This document shows, piece by piece, positions 26,741 through 35,039 of a stretch of DNA of 64,000 bases. Under the pieces are notes generated by a model, which worked only from the letters and a program-made list of their open reading frames with translations, searched no databases and was not told the DNA's origin. The translations under genes and the position numbers were made by a program. The stretch is from Albidovulum litorale (GTDB taxonomy: Bacteria; Pseudomonadota; Alphaproteobacteria; Rhodobacterales; Rhodobacteraceae): NCBI RefSeq assembly GCF_025751495.1, contig NZ_JAOWKZ010000003.1, forward strand, positions 620,001-684,000. The letters are read 5' to 3'. Numbering within the stretch: the first letter of the stretch is position 1; each line of letters opens with the position of its first letter.

Positions 26741-27520
26741 GTGACAGAACAAGAAATACCGGTCATCGAAATCCGGGATCTGCACAAGGCTTATGGCAAT
26801 CTTGAGGTCATCAAGGGGGTCTCGCTCGCCGCACATCGCGGCAAGGTGATCTCGCTCATCGGCTCGTCCGGGTCCGGCAAATCGACCATCCTGCGCTGCT
26901 GCAATCTTCTGGAGGACAGCCAGCAGGGTGACGTCATCTTCAAGGGGGAGAAGGTCAAGTGGAAGGGCGAGGGGCTGGGACGCCATCCCGCCGACCGCGA
27001 CCAGATGATCCGCATCCGCACGAACCTTTCGATGGTCTTCCAGCAGTTCAATCTCTGGTCCCACATGACGATCCTGCAAAACGTCATGGAAGCGCCTCTG
27101 ACCGTCCTGAAGCGTGATCGGGCAGAGGTTGAGGCGGCGGCGCGCAAATATCTCGACAAGGTCGGCATCGGTGACAAATGCGATGTCTATCCCGCGCAGC
27201 TTTCCGGCGGCCAGCAGCAGCGTGCCGCGATTGCCCGGGCGCTTTGCATGGAGCCGACGGCGCTTCTGTTCGATGAGCCGACCTCGGCGCTCGATCCCGA
27301 ATTGCAGCAGGAGGTGGTAAAGGTGATCAAGGCCTTGGCCGAGGAACACCGCACCATGATCATCGTGACCCATGACATGCGGCTTGCGGCCGATGTCTCG
27401 GACCACGTCGTCTTTCTGCATCAGGGCCGGATCGAGGAAGAAGGCCCCCCTGCCGAGCTTTTCGGCAACCCCAAAACCGAACGCCTGCAAGGGTTCCTGA
27501 GCGCGACCGTTGCGGCCTGA
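26741..27520 (+). CDS. Polar amino-acid ABC transporter, ATP-binding protein
   Basis: 259 residues. HisP/GlnQ-type ATPase: Walker A G-S-S-G-S-G-K-S-T near 43, Q-loop in V-F-Q-Q-F-N-L-W near 93, signature L-S-G-G-Q-Q-Q-R near 150, Walker B L-L-F-D-E-P-T-S-A-L-D, and the switch His in V-T-H-D-M. First gene of an ATPase-SBP-permease-permease operon. The specific ligand (basic or other amino acid, opine, or a polyamine-like amine) is not determined by this subunit. Confidence 0.92.
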   Translation: MTEQEIPVIEIRDLHKAYGNLEVIKGVSLAAHRGKVISLIGSSGSGKSTILRCCNLLEDSQQGDVIFKGEKVKWKGEGLGRHPADRDQMIRIRTNLSMVFQQFNLWSHMTILQNVMEAPLTVLKRDRAEVEAAARKYLDKVGIGDKCDVYPAQLSGGQQQRAAIARALCMEPTALLFDEPTSALDPELQQEVVKVIKALAEEHRTMIIVTHDMRLAADVSDHVVFLHQGRIEEEGPPAELFGNPKTERLQGFLSATVAA

Positions 27521-27558
27521 CCAATCAAAGCAGCTCAAAAGAAACTGGGAGTAACCTA

Positions 27559-28278
27559 ATGAACAAGTTGATCCTTTCCGCCGCCGTGCTGGCACTGTCC
27601 GCCGGGCTTGCCTCGGCCCAGACCGTGCGCATGGGCACCGAGGGCGCCTATCCTCCGTACAACTTCATCAACGACGCCGGCGAAGTGGACGGGTTTGAGC
27701 GGGAACTCGGCGACGAGCTTTGCGCCCGCGCCGAACTGACCTGCGAATGGGTGACCAACGACTGGGATTCGATCATTCCGAACCTCGTCTCGGGCAACTA
27801 CGATACGATCATCGCCGGCATGTCGATCACCGACGAGCGCGACGAAGTCATCGATTTCACGCAGAACTACACACCGCCGGCAGCTTCGGCCTATGTCGGC
27901 CTTTCCGCCGATGTCGACCTGTCGGGCGTAATTGCCGCGCAGGCCGCGACCATCCAGGCCGGTCATGTCGCCGAAACCGGCGCCACTCTGCTTGAATTCC
28001 CGACCCCGGACGAAACCATCGCCGCCGTCCGTAATGGCGAGGCTGATGCGGTTCTGGCCGACAAGGACTTCCTCGTCCCGATCGTGGCTGAATCGAACGG
28101 CGAACTGACCTTCGTCGGCGACGACGTGCCGCTCGGCGGCGGCATCGGCATGGGCGTGCGGGAATCGGACGCCGAGCTCAAGGGCAAGTTCGACGCCGCG
28201 ATCCAGTCGATGAAAGATGACGGCACGCTGAACGCCATGATCAAGAAGTGGTTCGGCGAAGAAGCACTCGTCTTCTGA
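27559..28278 (+). CDS. Polar amino-acid ABC transporter, substrate-binding protein
   Basis: 239 residues, family 3 solute-binding protein. A signal peptide (about 1-20, ending S-A-Q) precedes G-T-E-G-A-Y-P-P-Y-N-F, the family's first ligand loop, then G-F-E-R-E-L, I-I-A-G-M-S-I-T-D-E-R (alpha-carboxylate binding) and a C-terminal W-F-G motif. The Arg in T-D-E-R that grips the amino-acid carboxylate is kept, so the ligand probably is an amino acid or amino-acid-like amine. A GC hairpin follows immediately. Confidence 0.9.
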   Translation: MNKLILSAAVLALSAGLASAQTVRMGTEGAYPPYNFINDAGEVDGFERELGDELCARAELTCEWVTNDWDSIIPNLVSGNYDTIIAGMSITDERDEVIDFTQNYTPPAASAYVGLSADVDLSGVIAAQAATIQAGHVAETGATLLEFPTPDETIAAVRNGEADAVLADKDFLVPIVAESNGELTFVGDDVPLGGGIGMGVRESDAELKGKFDAAIQSMKDDGTLNAMIKKWFGEEALVF

Positions 28279-28285
28279 GGATGAA

Positions 28286-28310
28286 GGGCGGGGCCCATCA
28301 GGCCCCGCCC
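28286..28310 (+). terminator. Intercistronic hairpin after the binding-protein gene
   Basis: GGGCGGGGCC pairs with GGCCCCGCCC over a 5-base loop, 7 bases after the SBP stop and 10 bases before the permease ATG. With only a short T tract, it is more likely a partial attenuator or 3' mRNA stabiliser that keeps binding-protein levels above permease levels. Confidence 0.7.
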
Positions 28311-28320
28311 GATTTGACCC

Positions 28321-29205
28321 ATGTTCAGCTATTGCACCGATCCCGGCATGCTTGAGGGCCTGAGCTGGCTCAGCTGCTACCTGACCACAGGCAAGCACCA
28401 ATCGATCTATTGGGCCGTGGGAACGGTGCTGCTGCTGCTGGCGATCACCGCCCCCACAGCGCTTCTCTTCGGCTTTGGTGGCGCCTCGGCGGCCCGCAGC
28501 CGGTTCGCGCCGCTCAGCTGGTTCGGCAAGACCTATATCTCGGTCGTGCGCGGCGTGCCGGATATCGCCTTTTTCCTCTTCTTCGTCATCGCGCTTGATC
28601 AGGCGTTCGAATGGGTTCGCCACAAGGTGAAATGCCCCGACTGGGATCAGGAAGTCTGGCAGGGCAACGATTTCGTGGTCTGCGCCGAGGCCAAGCTGCC
28701 GCTCGGCACTGCAGCGCAATGGGTGCATGAAACCTATGGATTTTTCCTTGCCGTCCTGACCTTCGCCATCGTCTTCGGCGCGTTTGCGGCCAACGTGCTT
28801 TATGGCGCGATGCAGGCCGTGCCGCGCGCCCAGATCGAAACGGCCGAGGCTTACGGGATGAGCAATCGACAAGCCTTCTGGCGCATTCTCGTGCCGCAGA
28901 TGTGGGTCTATGCCCTGCCCGGCCTTTCCAACCTCTGGATGGTGCTGATCAAGGCGACGCCCCTTCTGTTCCTGCTCGGTGTCGAGGATATCGTCTATTG
29001 GGCGCGCGAACTTGGCGGGTCCAAGACCGCGCAGTTCACCGATTACCCGCATCCCGACTGGCGGATGTGGTACTTCGCGGCGCTTCTGATCTTCTATCTC
29101 GGCTTCACCCGTGTGTCAGAAATCGTTCTCGAAAAGATCATGCGGCGTCTGACCAAGGGGCAGGCGACCATGGCTGGCGAGGCACAGCGAAAGGCGGCGG
29201 CATGA
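28321..29205 (+). CDS. Polar amino-acid ABC transporter permease 1 (HisQ-like)
   Basis: 294 residues with an N-terminal extension and about five transmembrane helices. The permease-ATPase coupling motif E-A-Y-G-M-S-N-R-Q-A-F-W near 176 is the HisMQ/EAA loop. Residues about 95-140 are an unusual extra loop containing two cysteines (K-C-P-D-W, V-V-C-A-E-A-K). It overlaps the second permease by ATGA. Confidence 0.9.
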   Translation: MFSYCTDPGMLEGLSWLSCYLTTGKHQSIYWAVGTVLLLLAITAPTALLFGFGGASAARSRFAPLSWFGKTYISVVRGVPDIAFFLFFVIALDQAFEWVRHKVKCPDWDQEVWQGNDFVVCAEAKLPLGTAAQWVHETYGFFLAVLTFAIVFGAFAANVLYGAMQAVPRAQIETAEAYGMSNRQAFWRILVPQMWVYALPGLSNLWMVLIKATPLLFLLGVEDIVYWARELGGSKTAQFTDYPHPDWRMWYFAALLIFYLGFTRVSEIVLEKIMRRLTKGQATMAGEAQRKAAA

Positions 29206-30008
29206 GTTGCTGGGAAACCATCGCAGATTACGGGCTACGCAGCCTTGGCCATGGCGAACGGCTGTTGCCACGATCCGATTTCACGCTCTGCCAGCAGTTC
29301 ACGCTGATCGGCTCGGGCATGATCTGGAATATCTATTTCGGCACGCTGGCGCTGGTCTCCGGCTTCGTGCTGGCCACCGCCGTCGCAATGGGCAAGGCCG
29401 CGCGCAATCCCTGGCTGCGCAAGCCCGCCGAGTGGTTCGTCTTCGTCTTCCGGGGCTCGCCGCTCTTCATCCAGTTCTTCTTCGCCTATTTCCTGTTCCT
29501 GAGCCTGAAGACCTCGTATGCGGCCTTTGCCCCACTCACGGCGGCGGCACTCGGGGCGCTGATCGTACTTTTTCTCAATACCGCCGCCTATTCGGCCGAG
29601 ATCTTCTACGGCGCACTGCAATCCATTCCGAAGGGCGATATCGAGGCCGCCGATGCCTATGGCATGTCGGGCTGGAGCCGTTTCCGCCGGATCATCTGGC
29701 CGACCATGCTGCGCCTTGGCTGGCCCGCCTACACGAACGAGGCAATCTTTCTTTTCCATGCCACGACGCTGGTCTTCTTCTCGGGCTTCCCGACGATCAA
29801 GCAGAAAGGCGACGCGCTGTATTACGCCCAGTATTTCGCCGACAAGACCTTCAACCCCTTTATCCCCTACCCGATCCTCGCCTTTTACTTCATCCTGCTG
29901 ACGCTAACCGTCATATTTCTCTTCGGTCGGGTGAATGCGCGGCTCAACCGGCACCTGCCGCAAGACACCCGCAGCAAAATTCGCTTGCGTCCACAGCTGA
30001 TCCGGTAG
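29202..30008 (+). CDS. Polar amino-acid ABC transporter permease 2 (HisM-like)
   Basis: 268 residues. Five transmembrane helices with the EAA-loop equivalent A-D-A-Y-G-M-S-G-W-S-R-F near 150 and the R-G-S-P-L-F-I-Q motif of this family near 85. Overlaps the preceding gene by four bases (ATGA). The two permeases should form the heterodimeric inner-membrane channel. Downstream lie two TTTGATCA palindromes and the glutamine-synthetase-like gene. Confidence 0.9.
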   Translation: MSCWETIADYGLRSLGHGERLLPRSDFTLCQQFTLIGSGMIWNIYFGTLALVSGFVLATAVAMGKAARNPWLRKPAEWFVFVFRGSPLFIQFFFAYFLFLSLKTSYAAFAPLTAAALGALIVLFLNTAAYSAEIFYGALQSIPKGDIEAADAYGMSGWSRFRRIIWPTMLRLGWPAYTNEAIFLFHATTLVFFSGFPTIKQKGDALYYAQYFADKTFNPFIPYPILAFYFILLTLTVIFLFGRVNARLNRHLPQDTRSKIRLRPQLIR

Positions 30009-30016
30009 TATCTATG

Positions 30017-30103
30017 ATTTGATCAAATTGTGGATGCAAGTGACGGCCCGTTTTTCCGACACTTGGCGGCGCACCAAGCCCCCGACCCGTAATTTGATCA
30101 TAA
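30017..30103. promoter_or_regulatory. Paired TTTGATCA palindromes upstream of the ligase operon
   Basis: A perfect 12-base palindrome ATTTGATCAAAT at 30017-30028 and a partial copy ATTTGATCAT at about 30092-30101, 75 bases apart, lie in the 197-base gap before the first glutamine-synthetase-like gene. This looks like a two-site operator for a dimeric regulator; none is encoded nearby. Confidence 0.5.
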
Positions 30104-30205
30104 ACAGCTAAGGCCCAAGGGCATGGGCCGATGCTGCCGGGCGGACTGATACGTCCCAACCAAGGCGGTTTCGGAACCACGGCTCGGACCCGTTCAGGTG
30201 AGACG

Positions 30206-31543
30206 ATGAAGAACTGGCTCAGAAAACACCCCGAGGTGCGCACGATCCGTGTGGCCGCCGCGGACCTCAATGGACAGCCGCGCGGCAAGCGCGTGCCCGT
30301 CCGCTTCGCCGATGCCGTCGTGGAAAACGGTACCCGCTTCCCGATGTCGGTCTTGAACCTCGACATCTGGGGCGAGGATATTGACGACAGCCCGCTTGTT
30401 TTCGAAAGCGGCGACAAGGACGGTATCCTAAAGCCCACCGAACGCGGCTTCATGCCGATGCCGTGGCTCGACAGCCCCTCGGCCCTTCTGCCGATCTGGA
30501 TGTATCGCGAAAACGGCAAGCCTTATGAAGGTGACCCCCGTCATGCGTTGTCCAGCGTTGTCGCACGCTACAAGAAGCGCGGCCTGACGCCGGTCTGCGC
30601 GATGGAGCTGGAGTTTTTCCTGATCGACGATTCGGGCAAGAACCTGCAGGTTCCGCTCTCGCCCCGTTCGGGCAAGCGCCGCAAGGCGGCCGAGATCATG
30701 TCGATCCGCGCGCTGGACAGTTTCGACACGTTCTTCACCGACCTCTATGATGCCTGTGAAGAGATGGATATCCCGGCCGATACCGCAATTTCGGAATCGG
30801 GGCTGGGCCAGTTCGAGATCAACCTGATGCATTGCGACGACGCCTTGCGCGCGGCAGACGATGCCTGGCTGTTCAAGATGCTTCTGAAGGGCATGGCCCG
30901 CCATCACGGCTTCGCCGCCAGTTTCATGGCCAAGCCCTATCCGGAATATTCCGGCAACGGTCTTCACACCCATTTTTCGGTCATCGACAAGGACGGCGAC
31001 AACGTCTTTTCCAATGACGGGCCGGAAGGGTCGGACATGCTGCGCCACGCCGTCGCGGGCTGCCTTGCCGCGATGCGCGACTGCACGCTTCTCTTCGCAC
31101 CGCATGCCAACTCCTATGACCGCCTGATCCCGGAATCGCATGCGCCGAACGCCATCTGCTGGGCTTACGAGAACCGCACCTCGGCGATCCGCATCCCATC
31201 GGGCAATCCGGCCGCGCGGCGCATCGAACACCGTGTCGCGGGGGGCGATGTGAACCCCTATCTGATGCTCGCCGGTATCCTCGGCGCGGCCCTGATCGGG
31301 ATCGAGGATCAGATGGAGCCGCCAAAGCCCATCACCGGCAACGCCTATGCGATCGAGGATCTGCCGCTTCTGTGCGAAACTTGGGAAGAGGCCATCGACG
31401 CCTTCGAGAACAGCGAAATGGTCGCGCGTATCTTCCCCAAGGAACTGATCCGCAACCTCGTCATGACCAAGCGTCAGGAAGTGCATTACATGGCGGAACT
31501 GTCACCCGAGGAGAAGACCGAGATCTATCTCGACACCGTCTGA
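30206..31543 (+). CDS. Glutamine-synthetase-like ligase 1 (gamma-glutamylamine synthetase type)
   Basis: 445 residues. A glutamine-synthetase fold of the PuuA/gamma-glutamylamide group, which joins glutamate to an amine using ATP. Metal and nucleotide motifs are visible: A-M-E-L-E-F-F near 133, E-S-G-L-G-Q-F-E-I-N near 218, G-N-G-L-H-T-H-F-S near 250, and N-R-T-S-A-I-R-I-P near 330. It lacks the adenylylation-loop Tyr of GlnA. The start M-K-N-W-L-R follows AGGTGAG. It heads a four-gene group (ligase, amidotransferase, ligase, aminotransferase), suggesting an amine or amino-acid utilisation route with gamma-glutamyl intermediates. Confidence 0.87.
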   Translation: MKNWLRKHPEVRTIRVAAADLNGQPRGKRVPVRFADAVVENGTRFPMSVLNLDIWGEDIDDSPLVFESGDKDGILKPTERGFMPMPWLDSPSALLPIWMYRENGKPYEGDPRHALSSVVARYKKRGLTPVCAMELEFFLIDDSGKNLQVPLSPRSGKRRKAAEIMSIRALDSFDTFFTDLYDACEEMDIPADTAISESGLGQFEINLMHCDDALRAADDAWLFKMLLKGMARHHGFAASFMAKPYPEYSGNGLHTHFSVIDKDGDNVFSNDGPEGSDMLRHAVAGCLAAMRDCTLLFAPHANSYDRLIPESHAPNAICWAYENRTSAIRIPSGNPAARRIEHRVAGGDVNPYLMLAGILGAALIGIEDQMEPPKPITGNAYAIEDLPLLCETWEEAIDAFENSEMVARIFPKELIRNLVMTKRQEVHYMAELSPEEKTEIYLDTV

Positions 31544-31615
31544 CCGCAAAGGGCCGCTTGCAAAGCCTTGCGGCCCGGCGCACCCTTTCTGCAAACCGCG
31601 AACCAAGAGATCAAA

Positions 31616-32296
31616 ATGCGTATCGGCATCCTTCAGACCGGCCAGGCCCCCGACGTCCTTCGCGACAAGATGGGCGACTACCCGGACATGTTCGCCCGGC
31701 TGCTGGCGGGGCGCGGGCTCGACTTCACGTCCTACCATGTGGAGGGGATGGAGTTTCCCGAAAGCGTCCATGACTGCGACGGCTGGCTGATCACCGGCTC
31801 GCGCCATGGCGCCTATGAGGATCATCCCTTTATCAAGCCGCTGGAGGAGTTCATCCGCAAGGCCTATGCCGAAAAGGTGCCGATGGTCGGCATCTGCTTT
31901 GGCCACCAGATCATCGCGCAGGCATTGGGCGGCAAGGTGGAGAAGTTCAAGGGTGGCTGGGCCGTTGGCCCGCAGGACTATCAGTTCAACGGCGAGACCG
32001 TGAACCTCAACGCCTGGCATCAGGATCAGGTCGTCGAAAAACCCGCCGTCGCCGAAACCGTCGGCACCAATGCCTTCTGCGAACATGCAGCACTGCTTTA
32101 CGACGACCGCGCCTACACTGTTCAAGCCCATCCCGAATACGGCAACGACTTTATCGACGGGCTGATGACGACGCGCGGCAAGGGCCTTGTCCCCGACGAG
32201 ATCATGGACGCCGCTCGCGCCCGTTTTGCGCCCACCAATTCCTCGACCGCGATTGCCGATCAGATCGCGAATTTCTTCAAGCAAACCCGAAACTGA
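31616..32296 (+). CDS. Class I glutamine amidotransferase-like hydrolase
   Basis: 226 residues. Flavodoxin-like GATase1 domain: nucleophile Cys in G-I-C-F-G-H-Q-I near 100, His-Glu of the triad in A-H-P-E-Y-G near 180, and W-H-Q-D-Q-V near 150, as in GMP-synthase-like free GATases. Between two ligase genes it could release glutamate from a gamma-glutamyl intermediate, the job PuuD does in putrescine catabolism, although it belongs to a different GATase branch from PuuD (inference). It starts 72 bases after ligase 1 and ends 14 bases before ligase 2. Confidence 0.85.
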   Translation: MRIGILQTGQAPDVLRDKMGDYPDMFARLLAGRGLDFTSYHVEGMEFPESVHDCDGWLITGSRHGAYEDHPFIKPLEEFIRKAYAEKVPMVGICFGHQIIAQALGGKVEKFKGGWAVGPQDYQFNGETVNLNAWHQDQVVEKPAVAETVGTNAFCEHAALLYDDRAYTVQAHPEYGNDFIDGLMTTRGKGLVPDEIMDAARARFAPTNSSTAIADQIANFFKQTRN

Positions 32297-32310
32297 AAGC
32301 AGTGTGACTC

Positions 32311-33669
32311 ATGTCCGACTGGACCCAGAAACTGCCCGAAGCCGCCCAGGAATATATCGCCGGACGCCGTCTGGACGAGGTGGAATGCCTCGTCTCGGAC
32401 CTTGCCGGCGTGGCCAAGGGCAAGGCGATGCCCGCCTCCAAATTCGGCAAGCAGAAATTTTTCCATCTGCCCAACTCGATCTTCGCCCAGACGATCACGG
32501 GCGACTACGCCGACATGCCGGATGAAAGCGAATTCACCGAGCCCGACATGGTGCTGGTGCCCGATTTCTCGACCGCGACGGCAGTGCCGTGGACGGCGGA
32601 CTGGACCTTGCAGGTCATCCATGACGTGCTGGACCAGAAGGGCGAGCCTGTACCGATGGCGCCGCGCAACGTCCTGAAGCATCTGGTTAAGCTCTATGCC
32701 GATCAGGGCTGGCGCCCGATCGTCGCGCCCGAGATGGAGTTCTACATCGTCGCCCGCAACATCGACCCCAACCAGCCGGTCATTCCTCCGGTTGGCCGGT
32801 CCGGCCGCCGGGTGATGGCCAATCAGGCCTATTCGATGTCCGCCGTCGACGAATACGGCAAGGTCATTGACGATATCTACGACTTTGCCGAGGCGCAGGG
32901 GCTGGAGATCGACGGTATCGTGCAGGAAGGCGGCGCGGGTCAGGTGGAACTGAATCTCAGCCACGGCGATCCGGTCGTGCTGGCGGACGAGGTCTTCTAC
33001 TTCAAGCGCCTGATCCGCGAGGCGGCCCTCCGCCACGACAGTTTCGCCACCTTCATGGCCAAGCCGATCGAGGGCGAACCGGGCAGCGCGATGCACATCC
33101 ACCAGTCGGTCGTCGACATCAAGACCGGCAAGAACATCTTTGCCGATGCGAAGGGCAACGAAACCGACGCCTTCATGCATTTCATCGCCGGCATGCAGAA
33201 CTACCTGCCCGCCGTGGTGGCCCTGATGGCGCCCTACGTGAACTCTTATCGCCGCTATGTCCCGGACTTCGCCGCGCCCATCAACCTTGAATGGGGCCGC
33301 GACAACCGGACAACGGGCCTGCGCGTTCCGATCTCGGAGCCTGCCGCCCGGCGTCTGGAAAACCGCCTGCCGGGGATGGATTGCAACCCCTATCTCGGCA
33401 TGGTCGCAACCATGGTCTGTGGCTATCTCGGCCTGATGGAAAAGAAGATGCCGCGGCCCGAGAAGGTCGGGAACGCCTATATCGACAGCGACGAGTTGCC
33501 GACGACACTCGGCGATGCACTCGACCTCTTCTCAGAATGTCAGCCGGTGCGCGATGTGCTGGGGAGCGAATTCTGCGACATCTACGAGGCGGTGAAGCGG
33601 AACGAGTACAAGGAGTTCCTGCAGGTCATCAGCCCGTGGGAACGCGAGCATCTGCTCCTGAACGTCTAA
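32311..33669 (+). CDS. Glutamine-synthetase-like ligase 2
   Basis: 452 residues. Second member of the gamma-glutamylamine-synthetase group in this operon, clearly diverged from the first. Motifs: S-D-L-A-G-V-A-K-G-K near 30 (family N-terminal), A-P-E-M-E-F-Y near 142, G-G-A-G-Q-V-E-L-N near 210, and the nucleotide loop N-R-T-T-G-L-R-V-P near 332. Two different ligases imply two different amine acceptors, or a hetero-oligomer. Confidence 0.87.
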   Translation: MSDWTQKLPEAAQEYIAGRRLDEVECLVSDLAGVAKGKAMPASKFGKQKFFHLPNSIFAQTITGDYADMPDESEFTEPDMVLVPDFSTATAVPWTADWTLQVIHDVLDQKGEPVPMAPRNVLKHLVKLYADQGWRPIVAPEMEFYIVARNIDPNQPVIPPVGRSGRRVMANQAYSMSAVDEYGKVIDDIYDFAEAQGLEIDGIVQEGGAGQVELNLSHGDPVVLADEVFYFKRLIREAALRHDSFATFMAKPIEGEPGSAMHIHQSVVDIKTGKNIFADAKGNETDAFMHFIAGMQNYLPAVVALMAPYVNSYRRYVPDFAAPINLEWGRDNRTTGLRVPISEPAARRLENRLPGMDCNPYLGMVATMVCGYLGLMEKKMPRPEKVGNAYIDSDELPTTLGDALDLFSECQPVRDVLGSEFCDIYEAVKRNEYKEFLQVISPWEREHLLLNV

Positions 33670-33687
33670 GCGCAACTTTCCGCTGAT

Positions 33688-33716
33688 TTTCACAGGCCGC
33701 CTTCGGGCGGCCTGTG
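33688..33716 (+). terminator. UUCG-capped hairpin after ligase 2
   Basis: An 11-base stem (CACAGGCCGCC/GGCGGCCTGTG) closed by TTCG starts 21 bases after the stop. The T tract is weak, so termination may be partial. Confidence 0.55.
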
Positions 33717-33747
33717 GCGTTTGGCGAAAGCCTGAGGTAAGGAATAG

Positions 33748-33764
33748 TGAAATCTGAGATTTCA
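33748..33764. promoter_or_regulatory. 17-base palindrome just before the aminotransferase start
   Basis: TGAAATCTGAGATTTCA, 8-base arms around one base, ends 12 bases before the ATG and abuts the AAAAAGG ribosome site. Its position suggests a repressor operator or a translational hairpin. Confidence 0.45.
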
Positions 33765-33776
33765 AAAAGGTGAAAT

Positions 33777-34973
33777 ATGGCTGGTGTCGCCCTCGCCCAA
33801 GCGAAAGCCCCCGATCCCTATCAGGCAGAGCCTATCCCAGAGGCAGCGCGGGCCGAGATTGACCGGCTGCTGAGCACCGGCGACCTCTTCCGCTATACCG
33901 CGCCCGAAGGCGCGCCGGTGGCGCTCTTGGAGGCGGAATTCGCCGCCTTCATGGGCACGCGCTATGCGCTCGCCGTATCGTCCTGTTCGGCGGCACTTTT
34001 CCTTGCACTGAAGGCGCTGGACCTGCCGCGCGGCGCGCGGGTCCTGATCCCGGCCTTTACTTTCGCCGCCGTGCCCTCGGCGGTCGTCCATGCCGATTGC
34101 ACGCCGGTTCTGGTCGAGGTCGGGCCGAACTTCCGCATCGACCTTGACGATTTCCGCGCAAAGCTCGACGGGGCGGATGCCGTCCTGATCAGCCATATGC
34201 GCGGCCATACCTCTGACATGGACGCGATCATGGCGGAATGCGATGCGCGCGGTCTGCCGGTCATCGAGGACGCCGCCCATTCACTTGGCACGCTCTGGTC
34301 GGGGCGCAAGATCGGCACGATCGGCAAGATCGGCTGCTTTTCCTTCCAATCCTACAAGCTGGTGAATGCGGGCGAAGGCGGCATGTTCGTCACCGACGAC
34401 CCCGAACTTGCCGCCCGTGCAGTGATCATGTCGGGCGCCTATGAGCATAACTGGAAGAAACATCCCGGCCTGCAGAACAGCTTCCTGAACTGGCAGAACA
34501 GGCTGCCGCTTTACAACATGCGTATGCAGAACCTGTCCGCAGCCGTGATCCGGTCGCAGATCGGCGAGATCGAGCCCCGTGTCGTCGCCGGGCGGCGCAA
34601 TCATGACTACGTCGCAGAACGGTTGAACACCTCCGCGTGGATCGACGTGCCCCCTGCCCTGAAACAGGAAAAGCGCGCGCCGGATTCGCTCCAGTTCAAC
34701 CTGACGGGTTTTGAGACCGACGATGAGGCCCGCGCCTTTCAGGACGCGGCCAAGGCACGTGGCGTCAGCGTGCAGGTCTTCGGCCTTTCGGCCGACAATG
34801 CCCGCGCTTACTGGAACTGGCAGTTCCTCGGCGACCTGCCTGACCTGCCCAAGACCCGCGCGATGCTGATGCGCGCCTGCGATCTGCGCCTGCCTGCACG
34901 CCTGACGAGGCCTGAGCTTGACATCATCGCGGATGCGCTGGTCGCAGCCGCTGACGACATCAAGGGAACCTAA
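33777..34973 (+). CDS. DegT/DnrJ/EryC1/StrS-family aminotransferase
   Basis: 398 residues. PLP-dependent fold type I enzyme of the DegT (sugar aminotransferase-like) family. The N-terminal S-S-C-S-A-A-L-F-L-A substrate loop, the D-A-A-H-S-L-G motif near 162 and the PLP lysine in S-F-Q-S-Y-K-L-V-N-A-G-E-G-G near 195 are all present. Members usually aminate keto-sugars, but there are no sugar-nucleotide genes here; next to the gamma-glutamyl ligases it may transaminate an amine- or aldehyde-derived intermediate (inference). It has its own upstream palindrome. Confidence 0.87.
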   Translation: MAGVALAQAKAPDPYQAEPIPEAARAEIDRLLSTGDLFRYTAPEGAPVALLEAEFAAFMGTRYALAVSSCSAALFLALKALDLPRGARVLIPAFTFAAVPSAVVHADCTPVLVEVGPNFRIDLDDFRAKLDGADAVLISHMRGHTSDMDAIMAECDARGLPVIEDAAHSLGTLWSGRKIGTIGKIGCFSFQSYKLVNAGEGGMFVTDDPELAARAVIMSGAYEHNWKKHPGLQNSFLNWQNRLPLYNMRMQNLSAAVIRSQIGEIEPRVVAGRRNHDYVAERLNTSAWIDVPPALKQEKRAPDSLQFNLTGFETDDEARAFQDAAKARGVSVQVFGLSADNARAYWNWQFLGDLPDLPKTRAMLMRACDLRLPARLTRPELDIIADALVAAADDIKGT

Positions 34974-34980
34974 CCCGCAA

Positions 34981-35012
34981 CACTTTCTGTCCGAAAATAC
35001 TCCCGCCGGAGG
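34981..35012. repeat. CACTTTCTGTC repeat, copy 2 (single arm)
   Basis: CACTTTCTGTCCGAAAATAC followed by TCCCGCCGGAGG, in the 66-base gap between the aminotransferase and phaR stops. The same core appears inverted at 15332 and paired at 54971. Confidence 0.65.
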
Positions 35013-35039
35013 CCCCTGACCGGGCCACCGGCGACACCG

